The position numbers and the translations under genes are program-made. The notes beneath the pieces are model-generated. The model saw nothing but the letters and a program-made list of their open reading frames with translations. It did not search any database and was not told the DNA's origin. A stretch of DNA of 64,000 bases. Origin: Berkiella sp963829835. GTDB taxonomy: Bacteria > Pseudomonadota > Gammaproteobacteria > Berkiellales > Berkiellaceae. Below, piece after piece: positions 43,590 through 53,500 of the stretch. The stretch is from NCBI GenBank assembly GCA_963829835.1, contig CAWHKC010000004.1, positions 2,170,001 through 2,234,000 of the forward strand. The letters are read 5' to 3'. Position 1 is the stretch's first letter. Each line of letters starts with the position of its first letter.

Positions 43590-44561
43590 CTATAAACCCG
43601 CATAATATTTTTGCTGTTTGAAAGTGCTGATACTAATACTCACTATTGCAGTCAGTGAAAATAGGCTAAGTAAAATCATGACATCTTGATAAGAAGAGGT
43701 TGTATGAAAAAGATGCGAGCTGGGAAGTACTCCGGTTAAATAAACCACGGATAATCCAAACAGCGTCGTGCAGGTTGGAATTTGGCCAAAGATCCTCGCA
43801 TATATACTTAAGATAACAAGAAAAATTACAGAGAGAATGATGCTAGCGAGGCCACTTGGTATGAGAAAAAATAAAAAATAACAAGCGAAAATCATTAATC
43901 CACAAAACCACCAAGCATTATTGTTTTTATTAAAATATTTTTGAGGTACAAAAGGATCGAATATAAGGCATAAAGGCGTTAATGCTAATATACCATTAAG
44001 TTCGCCTAACCAGGCACAATACCAGCCAAAGGCCGTAAATGATGACTTGTAATAGGCTATAAAAATCATTGTCATAGTAGATATATGAAGAGCGCAAAAA
44101 ACAGCCATAAGCGCTATAAATTTCCATAATAGTGTGACACGAGATAGCGGTGTTATGGTCCCAATCAACCAAAGAGCACACTGCCTCATCAAAAAAATAA
44201 AGAGGGTAAAAAGCAGTGCTTGATAAAGGCTAAGTTCCCAGGGGAAAAGGTTGTAAAGATAACTAGATAACGTGCCAACAAAAATACCAAACAATAAATA
44301 ATTGCCACGTAAAAAAACGGCCGAAAGGGCAACCCCAGCTGCTGGCCAAATGGATGAAAAAAATTGATTAAGTATAATGAATTGGTGACCACCAAACACA
44401 AGTAAGGCGCTAAAAATAAATTCAGCTGAACGCCTAGTAAAAAATAAACGCAAATAGGAAGCCTTATAAGATAATTGCTTGGCCTGAATGAGATTTTTTG
44501 CTACAACTTGCGCATGAAAAGATTTTAAGCGGTTTTCTAAGGCCACATGAATAATGTCCAC
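43590..44561 (-). CDS. MASE1-only membrane protein
   Basis: The 323-residue protein has about eight membrane helices and the MASE1 pattern SSIWPAAGVALSAVFLRGNY. In most proteins MASE1 is fused to GGDEF, EAL or histidine kinase domains, but here nothing follows it. The annotated GTG start (44559-44561) overlaps the start of the DOT1-like gene on the other strand and has no ribosome-binding site, so the true start may be further in. Sensory or small-molecule binding is likely, but no partner is visible. Confidence 0.75.
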   Translation of the reverse strand: MDIIHVALENRLKSFHAQVVAKNLIQAKQLSYKASYLRLFFTRRSAEFIFSALLVFGGHQFIILNQFFSSIWPAAGVALSAVFLRGNYLLFGIFVGTLSSYLYNLFPWELSLYQALLFTLFIFLMRQCALWLIGTITPLSRVTLLWKFIALMAVFCALHISTMTMIFIAYYKSSFTAFGWYCAWLGELNGILALTPLCLIFDPFVPQKYFNKNNNAWWFCGLMIFACYFLFFLIPSGLASIILSVIFLVILSIYARIFGQIPTCTTLFGLSVVYLTGVLPSSHLFHTTSSYQDVMILLSLFSLTAIVSISISTFKQQKYYAGL

Positions 44562-45165
44562 TTTAATTGATGATGAACTATACCAGGGTTATTTAACAAA
44601 AGTCTACCAACATACTCATGTGAAAAACTATAGCCCTTCAGAAAGGGAAGCTTTTACGCAAGAGAATGTCAGTATTACTTATGGCGAGCTCTTGTATCCC
44701 AGCGTTAAAAAAATGTTAAAACAAATAGCGTTGCGTTCAGATGATGTTTTTTTAGATCTTGGGAGTGGGATAGGTAAATGTGCTCTACAAGTCTTTATGC
44801 AGTCAGATGTTCACAAAGTCGTTGGGATTGAAGCCTCAAACCTCTTGCATGAACAAGCCTTAAAGATTTGCCAACAAGTTAAAACAGATTTTCCTTTTTT
44901 TTGGTTCGATGATCGCCAGTTAAATTTTATTGGAGATAACTTTCTTAAGGCTAATTGGCAACAAGCCACGGTTGTTTACACTTGTTCGACTTGCTTTACG
45001 CAAGAACTGTTAGTGGCAATCGGAAATAAAATCAATCAGCAAGCCACCGTAAAGCAAGTATTAAGTCTGCGACCTTTACCAACGCTGAAAATGCCTTTAA
45101 AAAAAGTATTCAGCGTTGAGTGCAGTTGGGATTCTGCTTTATGCTTTGTTTACGGCCTTGGCTGA
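44554..45165 (+). CDS. DOT1-like SAM-dependent methyltransferase
   Basis: The 203-residue protein has the order of motifs of the DOT1 histone H3-K79 methyltransferase domain. YGELLYPSV is at 43-51, FLDLGSGIGKCALQVF at 66-81 (SAM loop), and VVGIEAS at 89-95. A later GDNFLKANW and a C-terminal CSWDSALCFVYGL resemble DOT1's SW..YYLH strand. Only the catalytic core is present. It has no secretion signal. A host histone or a bacterial protein could be the target. The fold is well supported by motif order; the substrate is inference. Confidence 0.72.
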   Translation: MSTLIDDELYQGYLTKVYQHTHVKNYSPSEREAFTQENVSITYGELLYPSVKKMLKQIALRSDDVFLDLGSGIGKCALQVFMQSDVHKVVGIEASNLLHEQALKICQQVKTDFPFFWFDDRQLNFIGDNFLKANWQQATVVYTCSTCFTQELLVAIGNKINQQATVKQVLSLRPLPTLKMPLKKVFSVECSWDSALCFVYGLG

Positions 45166-46554
45166 TGATGCCTGCAAATTGAGTTTCCAACGTTTTAAGG
45201 TAAAGAAAGAAAATAAACCAATTTGAGCGAAAATGGATATTAAAGCTAATACGGTGTTTTGCCCATAACTTGGTATAAAAATAGGCAATAGACTATTAAG
45301 CTGTGATGCGCTGAGCAATAAGGGAATCAACATATATAATATAAATAAATAAAGTACGGCTGCGCTCATAGACTTTCTGGGATTCTTACCAAAACTGAAA
45401 TAATGAATCAAACCAATATCTCTTACCAGAAATAAAATACTAGTGATAATAAAGATGGAAGGAGAAAAAGCATCCATTAAGTGACTATATTGTTGTTGTC
45501 CAAAGATAACGACGACGCCTGAAATAACAGTTAACACGAAAGAAATTGGCCACCAAGGTAATTGTTGCAAACTTTCGATTCGGTTTTTTTCAAGCACTCT
45601 GGTAATAAAGTACTTATAACGTATAAAGGTTATATCATCCGTGAATAAGGCAAAGTAAGTTAAAGCTTGAGCAATAAAAAAAGCCATGTATAAAGGGGCT
45701 TGTAATAATTGATGTTGGATGTCTCTGAGTTCATCAATATTGATGAACTCTTTTGGAATATTTTGAAAAGTGACAAGGCCAGAAAAGTAAACCATACAAA
45801 AAATATTAAATAATACCCATACCCAAGGAATATTTTGATATTGTAATTCTTTGCAAAATGAACGCTGTAGCCCAAGAATAGACCAACCTAGAAACAGCAA
45901 TAATGAAGTAAAGGCGAAAGCGCTTGCCTGGAATTGATAACCATGCCAAGAAATGAATTGTTCTGTATTTTTAGCGGCCCCAAAGACGTAGTTCGTCATT
46001 AGTATCCCAATCAACATACCAAATAGAAAATATCTAAATGATTTATTCGATTTGTCTCTTCTGATCTCTGGAAGTATTTGTAGGCTTAATAAAAGGGCTG
46101 TCGCTTGGCTAAAAAGGCCTCCTAATATTAGGATAGTAAATTCATGCATGACGGATAATTCAGACGTTGAGCTTCCTATCCCCATCACATTTGAAGTTTC
46201 AGAAACATGAAGAAAGCCATAAAGACAAAAACAGACTAAGACGCCATACCAACTATATAATGTTGAGCCAATTAATTTTCCCCAGGCCATCGCCCAGGGT
46301 GAAAGTGAGGATTGGCGTTGGAAATCCCAAGTATTGTTGCAAACTTCTTCTATAACTGATTCCGAGGCTCTCTTAGTACCCCATAAAAAAATGAAAAGAA
46401 AGGCGATATTGAAGGCGATGGATGCTGCATTTTGGAGATTAGTACTTAAATAAAACAGATAAACTATTAACATCACTACTATCGGTGTTATCAGCATACG
46501 ATGAGTAGTAAAATCTAGCCAAATGTTACGACGCAATTCGGGGTTTAAAATCAC
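45139..46554 (-). CDS. ABC transporter permease
   Basis: The 471-residue protein has about twelve hydrophobic segments and no NBD motifs. It lies four bases after the ATPase gene, as in ABC-2-like exporter operons. I choose the GTG at 46552-46554 because AAGGA lies eight bases before it; the longer frame runs back into the ATPase gene. Its stop lies 27 bases inside the end of the DOT1-like gene on the other strand. The substrate is unknown. Confidence 0.78.
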   Translation of the reverse strand: MILNPELRRNIWLDFTTHRMLITPIVVMLIVYLFYLSTNLQNAASIAFNIAFLFIFLWGTKRASESVIEEVCNNTWDFQRQSSLSPWAMAWGKLIGSTLYSWYGVLVCFCLYGFLHVSETSNVMGIGSSTSELSVMHEFTILILGGLFSQATALLLSLQILPEIRRDKSNKSFRYFLFGMLIGILMTNYVFGAAKNTEQFISWHGYQFQASAFAFTSLLLFLGWSILGLQRSFCKELQYQNIPWVWVLFNIFCMVYFSGLVTFQNIPKEFINIDELRDIQHQLLQAPLYMAFFIAQALTYFALFTDDITFIRYKYFITRVLEKNRIESLQQLPWWPISFVLTVISGVVVIFGQQQYSHLMDAFSPSIFIITSILFLVRDIGLIHYFSFGKNPRKSMSAAVLYLFILYMLIPLLLSASQLNSLLPIFIPSYGQNTVLALISIFAQIGLFSFFTLKRWKLNLQASSAKAVNKA

Positions 46555-46558
46555 GGAT

Positions 46559-47500
46559 TTATTCCTTTGATTTTTTATCTTGTGTTTTTTCGTTAGCAAT
46601 ATTCAAATAGACTTCTTGCATTCTTTGTTTTTGCTCTTGAATACTAACAACTGGGATTTGTTTTTCAATCAGTGTTTTTAGTAAATCGCGTTGCGATTCT
46701 GGAGAACCTTTGAATTCTAACATAACACTATTTTTATCATATGAAGACAACGAAATGTTAGTGATTGACTTAAATATTTCTAGATACTGTTTTGCATCCT
46801 CGGTTAATTCTACTTTGAGAATTATCCCTTTGGTTGCATTGGATTGATAATCGCTCAAAGCACATTGTTTAACTAATTCACCGTTATCCAATACTATCAT
46901 ATGAGTAGAGTAGTCTTCTAACTCTGCCAAAATATGGGAAGAGACGACGATGGTCATTCCTTCTTTTTGAAGTGTCATTAGGAGCTTTGATAAATTAAAA
47001 CGAGCTTCCGGATCTAATCCTGAAGCGGGCTCATCTAATAGAAGGATCTTTGGTTTGTGAATTATAGTTTGTGCAATTGCTAACCTTTGGCGCAATCCCC
47101 TTGATAATTTACCTGCTGCCACATCTTTGTATTCCCAAATTTGAAGTCGCTTAGCAGTTTGCGCTACAAGTTGAGGAATATTACCTCGGCAGTGATGACT
47201 CCAAGCGAAATAAGTTAAGTTTTGCGTAACCGTTAATTCATCATAAAGGCCATAAAAGTCCGAAAGATAGCTGCATATTTCATGTACTTTTCTTGGATAT
47301 CGATCTGTTTCCCAACTATCCATTTTGATATTACCGTCCATGGGGGTATCCAATGCGGCTAAGCAACGTAACAAAGTTGTTTTACCTGCGCCATTAGGGC
47401 CCACTAACGCTGTGATAGTATTAGGTGTTATGTTAAACGAAACGTGATTTAGCGCACGCTTTCCTGGATAATCAAAACTAAGATCATTTACGTTAATCAT
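46559..47500 (-). CDS. ABC transporter ATP-binding protein
   Basis: The 313-residue protein has Walker A GPNGAGKTTLL, the signature KLSRGLRQRLAIAQ (an LSGGQ variant) and Walker B ILLLDEPASGLDPEAR. The 90-residue C-terminal extension is typical of ABC-2 type exporters. It works with the permease downstream. The substrate could be a lipid, peptide or drug. It is not a C39-peptidase transporter and so does not process the double-glycine peptides. Confidence 0.93.
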   Translation of the reverse strand: MINVNDLSFDYPGKRALNHVSFNITPNTITALVGPNGAGKTTLLRCLAALDTPMDGNIKMDSWETDRYPRKVHEICSYLSDFYGLYDELTVTQNLTYFAWSHHCRGNIPQLVAQTAKRLQIWEYKDVAAGKLSRGLRQRLAIAQTIIHKPKILLLDEPASGLDPEARFNLSKLLMTLQKEGMTIVVSSHILAELEDYSTHMIVLDNGELVKQCALSDYQSNATKGIILKVELTEDAKQYLEIFKSITNISLSSYDKNSVMLEFKGSPESQRDLLKTLIEKQIPVVSIQEQKQRMQEVYLNIANEKTQDKKSKE

Positions 47501-47580
47501 CTTATGGTAGAAGTCCGTGTTGTTTGTAGAGATACTATAAACATATAAATGGGATTTTGGCGAGACTAGGAGATAGTTAT

Positions 47581-48570
47581 ATGTCTAATTCTGAAAATAA
47601 GCAAGAACCTGCTGCCTATCACATACTGGCTGTTGCAAAGGTATGTGCTTATTTCGTTGAAGACGTTAGTAAGGCATTACTTGGTTTTATTCCCAATGGA
47701 TTAAACCAAACCTATGACTTTGCACTGAAATCCTTACCTGCCGTTGGCAAGTTTTTTTCTCATCGTTGGGTGGAGCAAGTCATAAAACTTTGTACAGGGA
47801 TAACTATCGGTCAGGGATTGTCTAGCGATATTGCTCATTTTATTTTTCGCCCCTTTGGATCTGCAATCGGTTTCATGATTGGTGCTGTTATTAAAACAGT
47901 TCCCGTCTATCAAGGACAAATTGGTAAATTATTATACCGACTTTCTGGACAGACAATTGGTGGTGCGGTCTTTGGGATCATCGGGTTTTTAATTGGTATA
48001 CAATTTTTCTCTAGTTCCGAACTAAATTTAAGTGCTTCGATTGCACTTGCTGCATGCGTTGGTGCATTCTTAGGATTAGTCGCTAAAGCCTTTTTGTTGA
48101 TAGCGATTAATTCGGTTAATTCTGCAAATGCATCCACCGTTCGTAAAAATGTGCAAAGAGCAAAAGATCTTAATAATAAATTAAAGGGTGCAGCTAAGTT
48201 AAAAGCAAAAAGCCTTATTTTGCGGGAAGCACAGGATATTATTCAACAGATGAATGGTCCGCAGTCTCAGCAGTATTTAGAAGAATTCTTTAACGAACAA
48301 TACGATTCTATCGCGGTGAGTACTTATCAAAAGATTGAACGGCACTTTAACTACTTAACCGATAGAGCGTGCCACGGCGATATCAAGGCACTTAAAAAAA
48401 TGCAGGAGTTACTCCCCACTCGTACAGCTACAGAGAATGCAAAGCCACCCTTTGATGTGATGATTGAGCGTATCTTTAATGCCAGAGCCATTTTTAATCT
48501 CAAAGATGATGTGGATTCAGCGTATGACCGTTGGCAGTATCGGTTTTTGGCTGTTAAAGAAGCACACTAA
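47581..48570 (+). CDS. Membrane protein of unknown function
   Basis: The 329-residue protein is not recognised. Residues 70-180 contain Gly-rich hydrophobic segments, and the second half is charged and helical (AKDLNNKLKGAAKLKAKSLI). The ATG at 47581 has AGGAG eight bases upstream, so the longer TTG frame is rejected. A soluble C-terminal domain beside a Gly-rich membrane domain is seen in effector-like and pore-forming proteins, but nothing specific can be said. Confidence 0.6.
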   Translation: MSNSENKQEPAAYHILAVAKVCAYFVEDVSKALLGFIPNGLNQTYDFALKSLPAVGKFFSHRWVEQVIKLCTGITIGQGLSSDIAHFIFRPFGSAIGFMIGAVIKTVPVYQGQIGKLLYRLSGQTIGGAVFGIIGFLIGIQFFSSSELNLSASIALAACVGAFLGLVAKAFLLIAINSVNSANASTVRKNVQRAKDLNNKLKGAAKLKAKSLILREAQDIIQQMNGPQSQQYLEEFFNEQYDSIAVSTYQKIERHFNYLTDRACHGDIKALKKMQELLPTRTATENAKPPFDVMIERIFNARAIFNLKDDVDSAYDRWQYRFLAVKEAH

Positions 48571-48587
48571 TTTAACTCACAATCCGA

Positions 48588-48660
48588 GTAGGGTGGGCAA
48601 AGCGCAGCGTGCCCACCAAATCGCAATGATTGTGGGCACACTACGTTTTGCCCACCCTAC
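48588..48660. repeat. GTAGGGTGGGC palindromic repeat
   Basis: The 73-base element has the ends GTAGGGTGGGCAAA and TTTGCCCACCCTAC (with small mismatches inside) and a GTGCCCAC/GTGGGCAC hairpin in the middle. Its end supplies the TAG stop codon of endA on the other strand. Confidence 0.82.
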
Positions 48661-49349
48661 AAGATATACGGATTTCCATTCCCTTGTATCGCCTTAATCT
48701 TTTCATTTCGCACCTGCTCCCATGCCGTTACCGGATATTCTTTATGCCAAGTCTGATACTGGATGAGTTCTTCTTGGCTTAAAGGCAGATGATAAGTATC
48801 TCGCATATAAAGAAAAGTCCGAGCAATCATGCCACGCGTACTTGGTGCAGGTTCAACTATCTTATTTTTCTTATCGACATAAAAATGACATTCACCTTTG
48901 TTTTGTTGATGGTCTGCAATCAAGCCAAAAGAATAGAGATGTCTTTGTTGCTTGACTTCTTTTTGTTCTGGAACAAAATTATGGAGATCTAGCAAAGCAA
49001 GCGAATAATTTTTATCTAATTCCCGACAACATCGCATTCCTTTATGTCGGATCCCGTTCTTGCTTACGCATAATTTCTCATTAAAACATAAACGATGCTT
49101 TGCTAGTTGTTGCGCAGACACAATGGGCATCCATTGAACTATATTAATTGTGTGAGGGCAGTTTTTACAATGAGGGCTTTTTATTTCTCCTGTGATGCTA
49201 AATGGTTGCTCGCAAAAGAAAGTGATGCGATGCGACTGGTGAATATCAAGAAGGTTGATTGTGGCTTCTTTTTTTGAAGCCACGGGGTTTGTAGGAAATG
49301 CGAAAGCATTGATACTTAGGAACAAAAAAAGAAAAAGAAGTTTTTTCAT
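48657..49349 (-). CDS. endA: Endonuclease I (EndA family), exported
   Basis: The 230-residue protein has a signal peptide (KKLLFLFLFLSINAFA) and the EndoI pattern LLDLHNFVPEQ, the metal and active-site region EPAPSTRGMIARTFLYM, and the terminal IQGNGNPYIL. It degrades DNA in the periplasm or outside. Six Cys probably form disulphides. Its stop codon lies in the palindromic repeat at 48588-48660. The glutaredoxin gene seven bases upstream is likely co-transcribed. Confidence 0.88.
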   Translation of the reverse strand: MKKLLFLFLFLSINAFAFPTNPVASKKEATINLLDIHQSHRITFFCEQPFSITGEIKSPHCKNCPHTINIVQWMPIVSAQQLAKHRLCFNEKLCVSKNGIRHKGMRCCRELDKNYSLALLDLHNFVPEQKEVKQQRHLYSFGLIADHQQNKGECHFYVDKKNKIVEPAPSTRGMIARTFLYMRDTYHLPLSQEELIQYQTWHKEYPVTAWEQVRNEKIKAIQGNGNPYIL

Positions 49350-49356
49350 AAAACAA

Positions 49357-49689
49357 TTATTTGGAAATTAAACCATACGATATTAGGGCAGTTTCTAATT
49401 GCGCTTTTTTGAAACCCTCAATGCGTTGGGTACCGACATAAATCAAAGGAACGCCATGGCCATTTAGTGCTGTAAATTTTTGTTTGCCAATATCGGAAGT
49501 GTCAATATCATAATCAGTGAAATCGATATTGTGGGAAGTCAAATAGGCTCTGGCATTTTTGCAATGACCACACCAAGAGGTTCCATAGACAACGACGACT
49601 TTTTCGGTATCGCCATAAGCTTGAAACGTTAAGGAAAAAAGAAAAACTACCAGTAAAAGAGTTCTAGGGATAATATTGAGCTTGAACAT
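49357..49689 (-). CDS. Glutaredoxin-like protein, exported
   Basis: The 110-residue protein has a signal-like N-terminus (TLLLVVFLFSLTFQAYG) and a glutaredoxin fold with the active site WCGHC (Cys40, Cys43) and the cis-Pro loop GVPLIYVG. A periplasmic or membrane-anchored thiol-disulphide exchange role fits. It precedes the disulphide-rich endA. Confidence 0.85.
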   Translation of the reverse strand: MFKLNIIPRTLLLVVFLFSLTFQAYGDTEKVVVVYGTSWCGHCKNARAYLTSHNIDFTDYDIDTSDIGKQKFTALNGHGVPLIYVGTQRIEGFKKAQLETALISYGLISK

Positions 49690-49778
49690 TTAATTTTACT
49701 ACCAAAAAATTGAAACAAACTTAATACTCCATTATTATAAGAAAAACAACTTATCTTATTACCCCAGGTTGAAGACAC

Positions 49779-50498
49779 ATGCGGCAGCTTATCAAAGTTA
49801 TCTTGCTTGCAGTTGGTTTACTTTCTTCTGTTGCCTATGCAGCAGGTCCTGTTATGCATGTTGCGCTAGGGCAGAGATGGTTAGCAATCTATGCGCCACA
49901 ATATACGGAAGAGGAAAAAAAGTTATTCCTACTTGGCACAGTATTTCCTGATATTCGCTATTTAGGGGTCATTAAGAGAAGCCAAAGCCACTTTGATGGG
50001 GTAACGCTAGAAAAGGTCGCTCAAACAACTTCTCCTTTTCAACGGGGAGTTTTATTCCATAGCTTCGTTGATGAATATAGAGATAAATATGTTCGGCAAA
50101 AGGGTATAGAAAAAAAAATAAAAGAAGTTCCGCGTTCTCTTCAAGGGACTTTTTTAAAACTCATTGAAGATCAAATTATTCATGAGAAAAATGATTGGGC
50201 ACAGTTTAGGTTATATTTAGCCACTATTCCTGAAGATGAAAAAGCTTATGGCATTGACGCACAATCTTTAACACAATGGCATACGGGTTTAACCTTCTAT
50301 TTCAGCACGCTACCAAGTTTTATTTTGACGCAAGTAAGCCTTTTTGATAAAGGGATATTAACCTTAGAGGCTCAGACAGTTAAAGAGTGGAGTTTGCTAT
50401 TACCCAAGTATGCTAGTGATCCCGTAATGACAAAATATGTTGCCGATATGTTTGCTTCCTTTGAGAAAACAATGAAGAATAAAGAAAAGGGGACTTAA
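49779..50498 (+). CDS. Exported protein, possibly zinc-dependent phospholipase C-like
   Basis: The 239-residue protein has a signal peptide ending AYA and begins the mature part with GPVMHVALGQRWL. A cluster of His and Asp follows (LGTVFPDIRYLG, SHFDG, LFHSFVDEY), in the order seen in zinc-dependent phospholipase C/S1-P1 nuclease-like proteins (N-terminal His, PDI, H-F, H-S-x-x-D). I could not match all metal ligands, so this is a tentative placement. It ends in a strong terminator. Confidence 0.5.
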   Translation: MRQLIKVILLAVGLLSSVAYAAGPVMHVALGQRWLAIYAPQYTEEEKKLFLLGTVFPDIRYLGVIKRSQSHFDGVTLEKVAQTTSPFQRGVLFHSFVDEYRDKYVRQKGIEKKIKEVPRSLQGTFLKLIEDQIIHEKNDWAQFRLYLATIPEDEKAYGIDAQSLTQWHTGLTFYFSTLPSFILTQVSLFDKGILTLEAQTVKEWSLLLPKYASDPVMTKYVADMFASFEKTMKNKEKGT

Positions 50499-50514
50499 GT
50501 CCCCTGTTTTATTT
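50489..50514 (+). terminator. Rho-independent terminator
   Basis: GGGGAC and GTCCCC pair around TTAA, followed by TGTTTTATTT. The stop codon of the preceding gene sits inside the loop. It may also serve the converging adhesin-like gene. Confidence 0.8.
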
Positions 50515-50523
50515 CGCTTCATG

Positions 50524-53500
50524 TTATTTCATAACATGAATTTCGTGAACAGCAGCTTGGAAGTGATGGTCAATTGCTGGTGGGCAATTATGTGAAACAG
50601 GATTCTCAACGACAATTGGTGGTAAGCAATGATTTGTTGAGTGACTGTTATCATTAGCACATTGTGCACCGCCGCCTAAAGAATCACCTGACTCATGTCC
50701 TTTTCCTTGATGATTTAAACCAACATCTTTCATACAAATGGAGTATTTGGGTTGAATGTCACTAGCATCAACAATATAATCATGACCTTGATGGTTTTCA
50801 CCATGTTTTTGTCCTTCATCACAGTCAGGTTTAACATCCGATGTGTGAATGCAGAAGGAAGAACTCTCATGATTTCCTTTTGCATCACATGTGGTATATT
50901 CAATCGAATCCTTAAATGACTTGCTGTTATCATGTTGAATGTGAGTGTAACTACCATCATCATGCATACAAAATTTACTACCTGAACAGGTGGTAACGAC
51001 TTGTCCACATTTTCCATCAACTTGTTCATTGTGTTCATTATGGTATTTGTAACCGACAACTTTTAAATCACAATCATGATGTGAATCACCACAATCTTTA
51101 ATAGCATTTCCACATACTTTTTGTCCATCGAAATCATGATTTTTACTATGATGATCTTTTTCATCACAAATCAATTTATCATGATGATGGTCATTTTTGT
51201 CATGTTTCCCATGATCATCACAAATAGGGGCTTTTTTGCAACTTCCGGCTGTTACACTAACGCTGACAACGACATCATTAAAATCTTTATCGCCACCGTT
51301 CACTAAGTCTTCCCATGATAAAGTGGATGAGTTACCACTAACAGAGGTTTCAACATGGTTAAAGCTATCAGCATTGAGACTAGAATTATCAAAGAAAACA
51401 TGAGCTCCTGTTCCTTGGATAACATCAGATGGATTTGAAGCAGCAACAGCTTCCCAGACGCCGTTCACTTCTTTGAAATCGACTTTTTCATCATTCGATA
51501 AGGCTGGAGAGTTGGTGTTTTCACCATTAGGTATTATAAAAAATCCAATGTCTGCTGGATTAACGTCTGGAATAGTAAAGGTGAGATCACCTGCTGTTGT
51601 AGTTTGAACACCAGCCCAGATGATAGCCCCGGTTGTTGGGTTGCCATTGCAATCTTTAATGTAATATCCAAAGCTATTATTGTAAGATGCGCTTGAGCTA
51701 TCATAAGTAACTGTAACGCTGCCATTATTTTTACCGCCACACATAGATGGGTTAGATTGGTGCTCATCACACATTGGTGGTTTTTGTTGATGATCATCAC
51801 ATTTTGATTGTTTATGATCATCACATTTAGGAGGTTTTTGTTGATGATCATCACATTTAGGAGGTTTTTGTTGATGGTCATCACACATTGGAGGTTTTTG
51901 TTGATGGTCATCACATTTAGGAGGATTCATATCGCACGGAACGGCTGAATTTTTTACACTAACGACGACATCATTAAAGTCTTTATCGCCACCGTTTACT
52001 AAATCTTCCCATGATTGAGTTGATACTCCATTACTAACGGATGTTTCAACATGGTTAAAGCCATCAGCATTGAGACTAGAATTATCAAAGAAAACATGAG
52101 CTCCTGTTCCTTGGATAACATCAGATGGATTTGAAGCAGCAACGGCTTCCCAAACACCATTCACTTCTTTGAAATCAACCTTTTCGTTATTAGATAAGGC
52201 TGGTGAGTTAGTGTTTTCTCCATTTGGTATAATAAAGAATCCAATATCAGCAGGATTAACACCTGGTATGGTAACAGAGAGATCACCTGCAGTTGTTGTT
52301 TGAACACCCGCCCAGATGATAGTCCCCGTTGTTGGGTTCCCATTGCAGTCTTTTATATAATAACCAAAGCTATTGTTGTAGGCTGCACTGGAGCTATCAT
52401 AAGTGATTGTAATGTTGCTGAGATTTTTACCGCCACACATTGGTGGGTTATGTTCATGTCCACAATCAGGACCCTTTGGTGGTTCACAACTAACAGGTGG
52501 TTTAGGTGGTTCACAGCCAACGGGTGGTTTAGGTGGTTCACAGCCAACGGGTGGTTTAGGTGGTTCACAGCCAACAGGTGGCTTATGAGGTTCACAGCCA
52601 ACGGGTGGTTTTGGTTCGCAGCCAACCGGCGGTTTAGGAGGTTCACAAGGTGGTTTAGGTGGTTCACAGCCAACAGGAGGTTTAGGTTCACATGGTGGAT
52701 TAGGTTCACAAACTGGTGGTGGTTTGTGATCACATGGTGGTGGTTCACAAACAGGAGGTTTGCATTCTTTAACTGTTACGTTTGTATCTATAGTGAGATT
52801 AGCGGTGCTAAAACATTTTGATATTGGATCATAGACCGTATATTTGAAAACATCGACATCACACCCTTTAGGAGCATTCGCATTTAATACATAAGTATAA
52901 GTTCCATTGCCATTGATGGTTAATGTGCCAAATTCTCCTTTAACGATGGCTTGGCCATTGACAAGGGCAACAGCGGCTTGATTATCAAAGCTAACACTTT
53001 TAATCATATCGTTTGGCGTAATGTATAAATCATTAGTAAGCACATTACCGCTGACAGAAGTGGCGCCAGTAATCGTTATTTTGTGACAAGGACCGCATTC
53101 TGTTTCAACTATACATAAGCTTGCGCAATCATCAATGGCTTTTGGACCTTGATTAATAATGGTATTAAAATTGATTTCTAATTGTGCTGTTTGCACACAG
53201 CCACTAACATCAGTCACTGTATATTTAAAAATTTCTACGTCGGTACTTGTAGGAATAACATTTGGATATAAAGCATAAGTATAAGACCCATCGCTTTTAA
53301 TGACTAAAATGCCATATTCACCATCTATTGTTGCACTACCATTTTTAAGTTCTACAGGAGGTTGATTATCAACCGCAATGGCACTGACGAAAAATTTACC
53401 GCCCGAAGGATCGCTATCATTAGCAAGAACGTTTAATTCACCCGTAAGTTGGCTACTAATAGTTGTTTTGTCACAACCATAACAAATATCCTCTGTGACT

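Noticed and set aside
46559..47500. Exporter for the double-glycine peptides
   Set aside because: The ATPase has no C39 peptidase domain and is paired with an ABC-2-like permease, so it is not a peptide-processing transporter.
52300..52821. 173-residue Trp/Arg-rich plus-strand frame
   Set aside because: It is the antisense reading of the Pro-rich GCEPPKPPV repeat tract.
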